This document shows positions 1-5,677 of a stretch of 7,151 nt of DNA, one piece after another (positions within the stretch are counted from its first letter, which is position 1; the number at the start of each line of letters is the position of its first letter). A program made the position numbers and the translations under genes. Below the pieces are notes generated by a model that saw only the letters and a list, made by a program, of their open reading frames with translations, had not been told where the DNA came from and did not search any database. This DNA comes from Candidatus Iainarchaeum sp. (GTDB lineage Archaea; Iainarchaeota; Iainarchaeia; Iainarchaeales; JAAZKV01), in NCBI GenBank assembly GCA_028702895.1, contig JAQVNZ010000037.1, forward strand, positions 1 to 7,151. Reading direction: 5' to 3'.

Positions 1-114
1 GCTTCCTTGGTCCATTACTTGTAATAATAATCCTACAACAACTAGTGCTATTACGATTACGATTGCAATTATAACTAAGTATTCGATTGTTCCCTGTCCT
101 TTTTTATTAATCAT
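1..114 (-). CDS. Pilin-like precursor with class III signal peptide (partial, C-terminus off the left edge)
   Basis: This gene encodes the N-terminal 38 residues of an archaeal type IV pilin-like protein. The protein begins MINKKGQGTIEYLVII and continues as one long hydrophobic helix rich in Val, Ile, Leu and Ala to about residue 34. The short basic leader ending in KKG, followed by QGTIE, matches the class III signal peptide. Cleavage by a FlaK/PibD-type prepilin peptidase is expected between Gly6 and Gln7, which puts the conserved glutamate (Glu11) at position 5 of the mature protein. The hydrophobic helix would anchor the subunit in the membrane and then form the filament core. The ATG at 114 is chosen because an AGGAGG site lies 7 nt upstream. 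It lies downstream of two platform genes and an assembly ATPase on the same strand, which supports a pilus role. Whether it is a major or minor pilin cannot be seen because the rest is missing. Confidence 0.9.
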   Translation of the reverse strand, partial: MINKKGQGTIEYLVIIAIVIVIALVVVGLLLQVMDQGS

Positions 115-121
115 TATTTTG

Positions 122-127
122 CCTCCT
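122..127 (-). promoter_or_regulatory. Shine-Dalgarno site of the pilin gene
   Basis: AGGAGG on the minus strand lies 7 nt before the ATG at 114. It is the strongest ribosome binding site in the window and fixes the start of a gene too short and truncated to be obvious otherwise. It suggests the pilin is translated more strongly than its neighbours. Confidence 0.85.
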
Positions 128-164
128 ATTTCATTTTATTAATTAAATTAATAAGTATATTTGA

Positions 165-174
165 TATATTTAAA
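165..174 (-). promoter_or_regulatory. Probable archaeal TATA box for the pilin gene
   Basis: TTTAAATATA on the minus strand closely resembles archaeal TATA boxes. Its centre is about 55 nt before the ATG at 114, so transcription would start near position 144 and give a leader of roughly 30 nt containing the AGGAGG site. It lies in the 69-bp gap between the platform gene and the pilin, which suggests the pilin can be transcribed separately. TATA-like strings are common in DNA this AT-rich; the fit of spacing and motif is the main support. Confidence 0.55.
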
Positions 175-183
175 TCTTTGTTT

Positions 184-1233
184 TTAAAAATTTCCTACTA
201 GTGCGCCTATTCCTTGTAACATTATCATAAACAATATTGCTCCAATAATTGCTAGTACTGGTGCAAGTTTTAATCCATCTCTAATTTTTCCTCCACTTAA
301 TACTCCAATAAAAATACTAGCTAAAAAAGAGTTTCCAATTATTATAATATATCCCATCATTTTCATAAAATCAGGTGTTATTTTTAATCCGCCTCCAGCT
401 AGTCCTGCTGCTCCCATTCCTGAACCACTAGTGCTTACTCCTGCGGTTTGTAATTGTATTCCTGATAAGATATTTAGAAATTGTACACTTACAGCTAGTA
501 GCATTGGTGACGCGATTATTACAACAAATATTATGAACATCGTGTACATTCTTGTCGCGCTAATTAATTCTTTTTTTAATGCGTTTGTTTGTTTTATATC
601 ATTCGCACTTGTTTCAATTAATTGTGCTAATCGTCCTCCTGATTTTAATGCATTTGAAAAAAACTTTGTTGTATCAACTAATACTTGTGAATCAATTCGA
701 TTAGCAATTGTTTTTAGTGAATCCGCGAACGAATCTATTCCTAAACTTTTTTGTGTAGCAATTTGTATTTCTTCGCTTAATGGTCCAAACTCTGGTCTTA
801 CTGCACTTCTAAAAGCATAGAATGGTGTCATCCCACTTTTTAGATTATTTCCAACTAAAAATAAAAAATCTGGTAGTATTGCTTCAACCATTTTTTTCCT
901 ACCATCTATTGCATAGGATATGTGTAAATAGAATAACAGTATTGTTAACAAGAATCCAATTAATCCTAGTATTATCATTAATGCTATTTGTACTAGGGGT
1001 TCAAAATAAATTTCTAATCCGAATGCTATGTTTAGTAATGGGATAACACTAAATGGTATTAGAAATCCAATTATTCCCATCATTATTGATAAAAATATTC
1101 TTGTTCCAATCCAAATCCTTTCATCATTTTTTGATCCGGCATATATTAACCATTGTTTTATTTTAGTATCAATTATTTTTTCTGGTATTAATAATGATGA
1201 TATTATTGCTATTCTTCTTAAAAATAATTTCAT
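184..1233 (-). CDS. TadC/FlaJ-like type II/IV secretion platform protein (second of a pair)
   Basis: This 349-residue integral membrane protein is the likely second half of the inner-membrane platform on which the assembly ATPase acts. Predicted membrane segments by eye are residues 44-72, 79-106, 231-257, 292-315 and 322-346. The cytoplasmic T2SSF-type helical domain lies at about 114-230, with the family-typical pattern DFLFLVGNNLKSGMTPFYAF and later ALKSGGRLAQLIE. A Gly/Ser-rich loop at about 265-283, between the third and fourth membrane segments, probably lies outside the cell. The frame stays open upstream to an ATG at 1290, but the start at 1233 is preferred: a GGTGAT ribosome site lies just upstream and the ATG overlaps the upstream stop as ATGA, indicating translational coupling. 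Archaea often encode two TadC-like proteins side by side where bacterial systems have TadB and TadC. The T2SSF family call is firm; the exact pilus type is not. Confidence 0.88.
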   Translation of the reverse strand: MKLFLRRIAIISSLLIPEKIIDTKIKQWLIYAGSKNDERIWIGTRIFLSIMMGIIGFLIPFSVIPLLNIAFGLEIYFEPLVQIALMIILGLIGFLLTILLFYLHISYAIDGRKKMVEAILPDFLFLVGNNLKSGMTPFYAFRSAVRPEFGPLSEEIQIATQKSLGIDSFADSLKTIANRIDSQVLVDTTKFFSNALKSGGRLAQLIETSANDIKQTNALKKELISATRMYTMFIIFVVIIASPMLLAVSVQFLNILSGIQLQTAGVSTSGSGMGAAGLAGGGLKITPDFMKMMGYIIIIGNSFLASIFIGVLSGGKIRDGLKLAPVLAIIGAILFMIMLQGIGALVGNF

Positions 1234-2126
1234 TTTATCACCCTTGGTACTTGTGATTTTATTAAAAATATTAGTGCTCCTTGTACACAAAATGCTAGTA
1301 GTGCTATTAATACTACTGCTTCGCTTCCTATTCCTGAACTACCAATAGAAGATGCTATAACTAAAAATGTTACTCCTAAAGATGGCATTGCGGCTGCGAT
1401 TATTAGATAGATTAAAGTCCACAAATTTAATGATGCTGAATATTTTTTTATTGAATCAATTTGATTATTTGTTAATTCTTCAACTACAGCGTTTATTGAT
1501 GTTACGATTGATCCCCCACTTTTCATTGTAGTAATTATTTGCCAAATTGTTTTTTTTAACATTGTTGAATTTGTTTTAAAAGCTAATTTTTCAAGAGCTT
1601 TAGTTTCACTCATTCCTGTATTAACATCTCGTATTACATCACTAAATTCTTTTGATACTTGGCCATAGTTCCCTTTTGAAATAGTTTTCATTACGTCAAA
1701 TAAACTTATTCCTGAACTAAGTTGTATTAGTAATGTTCTTAGTGCAAATAATAATTGTTGGTCTACTTGTTTTGCTATTTGGTTAGCAGCTATTTTTGGG
1801 TATAATAAGTGAAATATTAGGGTTGAAAAAAAACTTAGTATTCCAAATATTATCATTAATAATATTGTTTCATTATTAAATCCTCTTGTGATTATTACTC
1901 CAAATGCTAATCCAATAAAAACGAATAGTATTCCATAAATTATTGCAGATACTAGTGCTGCAAAAGAATATCTTTCTGGGGAAGCATTTATTTCTGCTTT
2001 TTTTAAATCATATTCTAAAGAGTAAACAATTTTTGAAACGGTTCGGCCTATTACGAGCAAGTTTTCATTTAAATTTTTGGTTTTTGCTAAAGGAAATAAC
2101 ATCATCACAGGGTTTTTTTCTTTCAT
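1230..2126 (-). CDS. TadC/FlaJ-like type II/IV secretion platform protein (first of a pair)
   Basis: This 298-residue membrane protein belongs to the T2SSF superfamily, the inner-membrane platform of type IV pili, archaella and Tad pili. Membrane segments by eye are residues 55-80, 86-108, 233-258 and 267-290. The cytoplasmic helical domain at about 123-232 includes LIQLSSGISLFDVMKTIS and, in the second half, TMKSGGSIVTSINAVVEEL, the usual SGxS/SGG landmarks of the fold. The start at 2126 is supported by a GAGAGGA-like ribosome site 4 nt upstream. Its stop overlaps the start of the next platform gene by 4 bp, so the two products are probably made in equal amounts and may act as a heterodimer. 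It is separated from the upstream ATPase gene by 165 bp, so it may also have its own promoter. It is shorter than its partner and lacks the partner's Gly-rich loop and fifth membrane segment. Confidence 0.88.
   Translation of the reverse strand: MKEKNPVMMLFPLAKTKNLNENLLVIGRTVSKIVYSLEYDLKKAEINASPERYSFAALVSAIIYGILFVFIGLAFGVIITRGFNNETILLMIIFGILSFFSTLIFHLLYPKIAANQIAKQVDQQLLFALRTLLIQLSSGISLFDVMKTISKGNYGQVSKEFSDVIRDVNTGMSETKALEKLAFKTNSTMLKKTIWQIITTMKSGGSIVTSINAVVEELTNNQIDSIKKYSASLNLWTLIYLIIAAAMPSLGVTFLVIASSIGSSGIGSEAVVLIALLAFCVQGALIFLIKSQVPRVIK
1237..1243 (-). promoter_or_regulatory. Shine-Dalgarno site deciding the start of the second platform gene
   Basis: GGGTGAT on the minus strand lies a few nucleotides before the ATG at 1233 and within the last codons of the upstream platform gene. 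Together with the ATGA stop/start overlap at 1230-1233 it rules in this start over the in-frame ATG at 1290, which would overlap the upstream gene by about 60 bp. Confidence 0.75.
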
Positions 2127-2173
2127 CGTATCCTCTCTTTAAATTTTTTTATCATTATAACATTTTTCCTTAA

Positions 2174-2184
2174 TTTTTTATATT
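2174..2184 (-). promoter_or_regulatory. Possible TATA box for the platform gene pair
   Basis: AATATAAAAAA on the minus strand resembles an archaeal TATA box. Its upstream edge is 58 nt before the ATG at 2126, so transcription would start near 2153 and give a leader of about 27 nt carrying the ribosome site. This is the same geometry as the pilin and ATPase genes. The surrounding DNA is almost all A and T, so the motif alone is weak; the conserved spacing is the argument. Confidence 0.35.
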
Positions 2185-2205
2185 GTTTTTTATTTTAAAT
2201 TTCAT

Positions 2206-2292
2206 ATTTTATTTTCAATTTTTTAAACTTATTATTTTATTTTCAATTTTTTAAACTTATTTTTTTATTTTTTGTTTTATTTTCAATTTTTC
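2206..2292. repeat. Exact tandem 28-bp repeat plus a partial third copy in the gap after the ATPase gene
   Basis: Two identical 28-bp units abut at 2206-2233 and 2234-2261; their shared core on the plus strand is attttcaattttttaaac. A partial third copy (17 bases, ttttattttcaattttt) lies at 2275-2291, ending against the stop codon of the ATPase gene. On the transcribed minus strand the unit is A-rich (gtttaaaaaattgaaaat). It has no dyad symmetry and no T-run in the direction of transcription, so it does not look like an intrinsic terminator. It may be simple replication slippage or an untranslated-region element. Confidence 0.9.
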
Positions 2293-5200
2293 TATTCTAT
2301 CATTTTTTCTATTTGTTCTTTTGTAATATTATCTTTTGCCATTTTTTTTACTCTTTGCGGGTCAGTGTAAAATAATTTTATTATGAATCCAATTTCATCT
2401 AAATCATTTATGTTTTGTGATTGTAACCAATTAAGTATGTGGGTTCGTTCTTCTAATTCTTTATAAATTTCATCTTCTGTTAGTCCGGTGTGTTGGTTGA
2501 GTGTTGTTAATAGTTTTGTTGGTTTGTTTAATTGATCCCACGTGTCCGTTCTTGGAACCCATTTGTATATAGTATTTATTTGTAATCCTTTTCCTGCGCT
2601 AGCTTGTTCAACTTCAGCAATTTCAAATGTTCGTCTCTTATTAGTTTTTCTATCTCTAAATTGTACTACTATTAAATCAATTAATTCTATTTGCATTATT
2701 GGTATTGCCATTGGAGGTTCTGCTAGTCTTCTTAGAACTTGGTATGCTGAATTAGCGTGTATAGTTGAATAAATACTGTGTCCTGTTTCTATTGCTTCCA
2801 TCATTACTTCTGCTTCTTTTTTTCGTCTTATTTCTCCAACAATTATTCTATCTGGTCTCATTCTTAGTGAGGATACCATACAATCTAACATTGTTACTTC
2901 TCCTAGTCCTTCGGGATTAGCTGATCGTGTTATCAGGGGAATCCAATTCCAAGTTAGGTATACTGGTAAAATTATTTCTCGTACATCTTCAATAGAAATT
3001 ATTCTATGGTATGATGGTACTAGTGCTAATAGTATATTTAGTGCGGATGTTTTTCCTGATGCGGTTCCTCCTGAAATTATTATATTCATTTCATATTGCA
3101 TTGCTAGCCATAATAATGATGCCATTTCGCTTGACATAGTATGTGCTTTTCCAATGAAGTCTATTAGTGTCCAAGGTTTTCTAGCAAATCTTCTTATTGT
3201 TAGGGTGTTTCCTTCTGCTGATATTGGAAATAGGGTTGCGTTTACTCGATCTCCTGATAATAAGTGTGCGTCTAGTATGGGTTTTAGTATTGTTATTTCT
3301 CTTCCAATTTTTCTACCAATTTGTGAGGCGTAATTCATTATTTCTTCTTCGGTTCCAGGGTAAAGATTAGTTTTCATCCAACCGTGTATTCTATGGTAAA
3401 CTGCTATTGGAGTTTTTGATGAATTAATTGCTACTTCTTCTAGCATATCGTCTCCTAGTATTACTTCTATTGGTCCTAATCCGTACATTTCATGTAGTAC
3501 TGTTCCGCTTAGAATATTTAGTATTTCTTCATTGCTATTAGTAAAATATTTTTTTAATTGTTTTTGTGATTCTTCAAAAAATCTTTTCTTTAAGTGTTTT
3601 GATTTTTTTGGATCTAGTATTTCGTCTAATTCTATTGGCATTGATTCTGCTATTTCAGTTTTTATAAATTCTAAAAATTTTTTAGTGTATTTTCCAATTG
3701 AGGGCATGTCTATAGAATAAATTGGTCGGTTCTCATCTTTTTTTTCAACGATTCTTATTTCTGCTGGAACAAAATCAACTTCTATTGAATAATCGTTTAA
3801 TATTTTTCCTTTTGGTATTTCTTTTATTTTTGGTATAACTTCTTTTTTTAATGTAATTTTTGCTTTTGCTTTTAAGCTAGTAGAATATTTTAAGTCTATT
3901 ATCCCATAATCTTCAAACATTTTTGCAACTTGTTCTAATTTGTAATAATCCATTCCAGTAGATTTTGCTATATTGTCTAGGGTAACAATTTTATTTTTTT
4001 CTAGTATTTCAAACATTTCATCAATAAATGTTTTTAATTTTTTGACTTTTACTAATTCATTATTTTCATTAGCGGTGGTTTGTTCAGCTATGGTTAGTGT
4101 TCGTGGTTCTTCTTTTTTTTCGTTTAGAGAATTAGTAATATTTTCAAATTCGTTTTCTTTTGGTTTTGATTTATTTTGTTTTAACCATTTTGGTTTTTTT
4201 AGTTCTCCTTTATTTAAACTCCATTTTTTTTCAAGTGTAGTTTCGTCTTTTTCGTTTAGAATGTTATTTTCTTTATTGTCATTTATTTTTTCTTTTTCTT
4301 CATTTTTAGTTAAAGTTTCATTTTCATTTAAACTCGCATTTCCTTTTTCTTCTGTTTTCTCGTTTTCTTTTGTGTTGGATTGGTTTTTTTTCAACCATTT
4401 TGGTTTTTTGTAAAGGGTATCATTTTTTGTATTATTTTCCTCTTCTAGATTTTTTTCTGTTTTAGAAATTATTTTTTCATAATTTGTGACATCTTCATTT
4501 TCTTCTAAAAGATTTTCTTTTTTGTTTTTTATCCAAACTGGTCTTTTTATTTCCCCAGTTTGTTTTGGCATAATTGGTTCTTCTTTTTTATTTTTTAACC
4601 ATTTTGCGGTGATTGGTTGATTTAATTTATTTTGTGTATCGTTGTTTTGGTTTAATTGATTAGTTTCTTGTAAAAAATTTTCTTCTAATGGTTCTTGAGA
4701 GATATCATATTTTTTTAGGTCAAATAATTTTTCATTAAATTGGTTTTTTGGGTTAATTGAATTTAGTTTATTTTCTTCTTGTGATTGGTTTTCGTCTTTA
4801 ATTTGATTTTTTAACCAATCATAATTTGTTTTTGTAACTTGGAAATTTTCAGGCTTTGGTTCTATAATATCTTTTCTTTTTTCCCAATCAAATTGTAAAT
4901 ATTTTGAAGTTTCTTTTTGTTCATTTTCATTATTAGGTTTTGTTTCTTCTTCTTTGTTAACTTCTTCTTGAAAAGAATTTTTTGTTAATAAATCATTATT
5001 TTTTTCCCAAGAATAAGGTTGTTCGTTTTTTTCGTTACTTTGTTCGTTTTTTTCTTTACTTATAAGAAATGGTTTGTTTGTAAAATCTTTTTTTTCTGTT
5101 TGTTCTAATTCTAATTTTTTTTCAAAAGAGTTAGTTGATTGTTCATTTGTTTTGTCATATTGGTTAGTGGTTTGTTTTACTTTAAGTCCAAAGTCATTCG

Positions 5201-5558
5201 AATTTTCGTTTAAATTATTTTTGATTTCTTGATTATTAATATTTTCGTTTGAAATAATTTTATCTTGATTATTATTTTCGTTTGAAATAAGTTTATTTTG
5301 ATGATTTATGTTTTCATTTAAAACAATTTCATTTTCATTAATATTTTTTTGTTCCTTAAATCCAGTATTATTTTTTTTAATATTGTTATTTATTTTTTCA
5401 TTTGATTCATCAAGCTTTTCATTGAAAATAATATTCTTTTTATCATTGTTATTTTCAGTTAATTCTTTTAATTTATCAAAAGCGTTTGTGGAAATGTTCT
5501 TTTGAGATAATTTTTTTAATTCGTTCAAAAATATTTCATTATTTTCTTTTGTGTTCAT
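2292..5558 (-). CDS. FlaI/TadA/VirB11-family secretion ATPase with a long low-complexity N-terminal extension
   Basis: The C-terminal half of this 1088-residue protein is a hexameric type II/IV secretion ATPase expected to power pilus or archaellum-like filament assembly at the membrane. Visible landmarks, numbered from the ATG, are the Walker A loop GGTASGKT at 830-837, the Asp box IEDVREI at 856-862, the Walker B region RIIVGEIRR at 904-912 and the His box GHSIYSTIHANS at 926-937. The segment WNWIPLITRSANPEGLGEV near 870-888 resembles archaeal members. The N-terminal ATPase subdomain lies at about 605-800. Residues 504-575 look like a winged helix. Residues 1-500 are Asn/Glu/Lys-rich, probably disordered, with short repeats and eight spaced tryptophans; family members are usually about 500-600 residues long. 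The ATG at 5558 is preferred to the TTG one codon upstream (5561), because the AAAGGTG ribosome site would sit only 2 nt from the TTG but 5 nt from the ATG. Two platform genes and a pilin follow on the same strand. Confidence 0.93.
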   Translation of the reverse strand: MNTKENNEIFLNELKKLSQKNISTNAFDKLKELTENNNDKKNIIFNEKLDESNEKINNNIKKNNTGFKEQKNINENEIVLNENINHQNKLISNENNNQDKIISNENINNQEIKNNLNENSNDFGLKVKQTTNQYDKTNEQSTNSFEKKLELEQTEKKDFTNKPFLISKEKNEQSNEKNEQPYSWEKNNDLLTKNSFQEEVNKEEETKPNNENEQKETSKYLQFDWEKRKDIIEPKPENFQVTKTNYDWLKNQIKDENQSQEENKLNSINPKNQFNEKLFDLKKYDISQEPLEENFLQETNQLNQNNDTQNKLNQPITAKWLKNKKEEPIMPKQTGEIKRPVWIKNKKENLLEENEDVTNYEKIISKTEKNLEEENNTKNDTLYKKPKWLKKNQSNTKENEKTEEKGNASLNENETLTKNEEKEKINDNKENNILNEKDETTLEKKWSLNKGELKKPKWLKQNKSKPKENEFENITNSLNEKKEEPRTLTIAEQTTANENNELVKVKKLKTFIDEMFEILEKNKIVTLDNIAKSTGMDYYKLEQVAKMFEDYGIIDLKYSTSLKAKAKITLKKEVIPKIKEIPKGKILNDYSIEVDFVPAEIRIVEKKDENRPIYSIDMPSIGKYTKKFLEFIKTEIAESMPIELDEILDPKKSKHLKKRFFEESQKQLKKYFTNSNEEILNILSGTVLHEMYGLGPIEVILGDDMLEEVAINSSKTPIAVYHRIHGWMKTNLYPGTEEEIMNYASQIGRKIGREITILKPILDAHLLSGDRVNATLFPISAEGNTLTIRRFARKPWTLIDFIGKAHTMSSEMASLLWLAMQYEMNIIISGGTASGKTSALNILLALVPSYHRIISIEDVREIILPVYLTWNWIPLITRSANPEGLGEVTMLDCMVSSLRMRPDRIIVGEIRRKKEAEVMMEAIETGHSIYSTIHANSAYQVLRRLAEPPMAIPIMQIELIDLIVVQFRDRKTNKRRTFEIAEVEQASAGKGLQINTIYKWVPRTDTWDQLNKPTKLLTTLNQHTGLTEDEIYKELEERTHILNWLQSQNINDLDEIGFIIKLFYTDPQRVKKMAKDNITKEQIEKMIE
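4176..5009 (-). repeat. Spaced tryptophan motifs in the ATPase N-terminal extension (protein-level repeats)
   Basis: Two classes of short motif recur in this part of the ATPase gene. Three copies read Y/F-x-W-E/L-K (YSWEK at residues 182-186, FDWEK at 223-227, YDWLK at 246-250). Four copies read P/A-x-W-L/I-K (AKWLKNKK at 318, PVWIKNKK at 340, KKPKWLKKNQ at 384 and KKPKWLKQNK at 454). The last two are also nearly identical in DNA. They stand out from the surrounding N/E/K-rich sequence, which otherwise lacks aromatic residues. They look like short linear binding motifs; no partner is identified. Confidence 0.75.
5020..5061 (-). repeat. Two-copy 21-bp tandem repeat within the ATPase gene
   Basis: Two adjacent units of about 21 bp (5020-5040 and 5041-5061) differ at one base and encode the heptad-like repeat SKEKNEQ/SNEKNEQ around residues 167-180 of the ATPase. 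In-frame slippage of this sort can lengthen a disordered region without breaking the gene. Confidence 0.7.
5231..5335 (-). repeat. Three-copy imperfect tandem repeat of 33-36 bp within the ATPase gene
   Basis: Units at about 5231-5266, 5267-5299 and 5300-5335 encode the successive peptides NEIVLNENINHQ, NKLISNENNNQ and DKIISNENINNQ, around residues 76-110 of the ATPase. The two upstream-coordinate units are the most alike (both contain ttttcgtttgaaataa), and the third is more diverged. All unit lengths are multiples of three. Confidence 0.7.
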
Positions 5559-5563
5559 CAAAG

Positions 5564-5570
5564 CACCTTT
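5564..5570 (-). promoter_or_regulatory. Shine-Dalgarno site deciding the ATPase start
   Basis: AAAGGTG on the minus strand lies 5 nt before the ATG at 5558 and only 2 nt before the TTG at 5561, so it favours the ATG. A TTG start would merely add one residue. Confidence 0.65.
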
Positions 5571-5608
5571 TTTACTAGTTTTTTCATTCTAATATTAGTT
5601 CTTTCTTG

Positions 5609-5616
5609 TTTAATAA
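5609..5616 (-). promoter_or_regulatory. Possible TATA box for the ATPase gene
   Basis: TTATTAAA on the minus strand begins 58 nt before the ATG at 5558. A start of transcription near 5586 would give a leader of about 28 nt holding the ribosome site. The same 8-mer, read on the other strand as TTTAATAA, occurs again at 5649-5656, where it is placed correctly for the divergent gene. The 119-bp gap between the two genes therefore appears to hold back-to-back promoters. Confidence 0.4.
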
Positions 5617-5648
5617 TTTGTCTTTGGTAAAAATTGTTTTCAATCAAA

Positions 5649-5656
5649 TTTAATAA
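5649..5656 (+). promoter_or_regulatory. Probable TATA box for a leaderless transcript of the degenerate KaiC-like gene
   Basis: TTTAATAA begins exactly 29 nt before the ATG at 5678 and is preceded by an A-rich stretch (caatcaaa) that could act as a TFB-recognition element. No Shine-Dalgarno sequence is present between it and the start codon. With transcription starting about 26 nt past the box centre, the mRNA would begin at or next to the ATG. Confidence 0.55.
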
Positions 5657-5677
5657 TCTCTTTACATTATATATTTC

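Noticed and set aside
1234..1290. N-terminal extension of the second platform protein to an ATG at 1290
   Set aside because: It would overlap the upstream platform gene by about 60 bp, adds a non-hydrophobic, unfamiliar peptide, and ignores the GGTGAT site and ATGA overlap at 1233.
431..1348. Plus-strand open frames at 431-820, 822-1046 and 1028-1348 opposite the platform genes
   Set aside because: They are antisense to well-supported membrane-protein genes, have no convincing start signals, and read as reverse images of the hydrophobic segments.
1943..2173. Plus-strand open frame opposite the start of the first platform gene
   Set aside because: Phe/Leu-rich product of T-rich antisense sequence with no ribosome site or domain; it overlaps a gene with clear T2SSF features.
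2127..2291. Intrinsic terminator after the ATPase gene
   Set aside because: The transcribed strand is A-rich here and has neither a stem-loop nor the T-run expected for archaeal termination. A terminator cannot be supported.
2206..2292. CRISPR-like array
   Set aside because: The repeats abut directly with no unique spacers, number only two and a part, and are low-complexity.
41..3025. Recurrent 8-mer ACTAGTGC (at 41, 197, 427, 1949 or so, and 3018)
   Set aside because: Four of the five copies encode Ala-Leu-Val in the same frame of minus-strand hydrophobic segments, so preferred codons explain most of it. No intergenic clustering or spacing suggests a DNA-level signal.
3973..4413. Plus-strand Phe/Ser-rich open frame of 146 codons, with smaller ones at 2542-2772, 3532-3720 and 5308-5505
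   Set aside because: They arise because the antisense of A-rich Lys/Glu/Asn codons reads as Phe/Ser codons without stops. The ATPase on the other strand explains the DNA.
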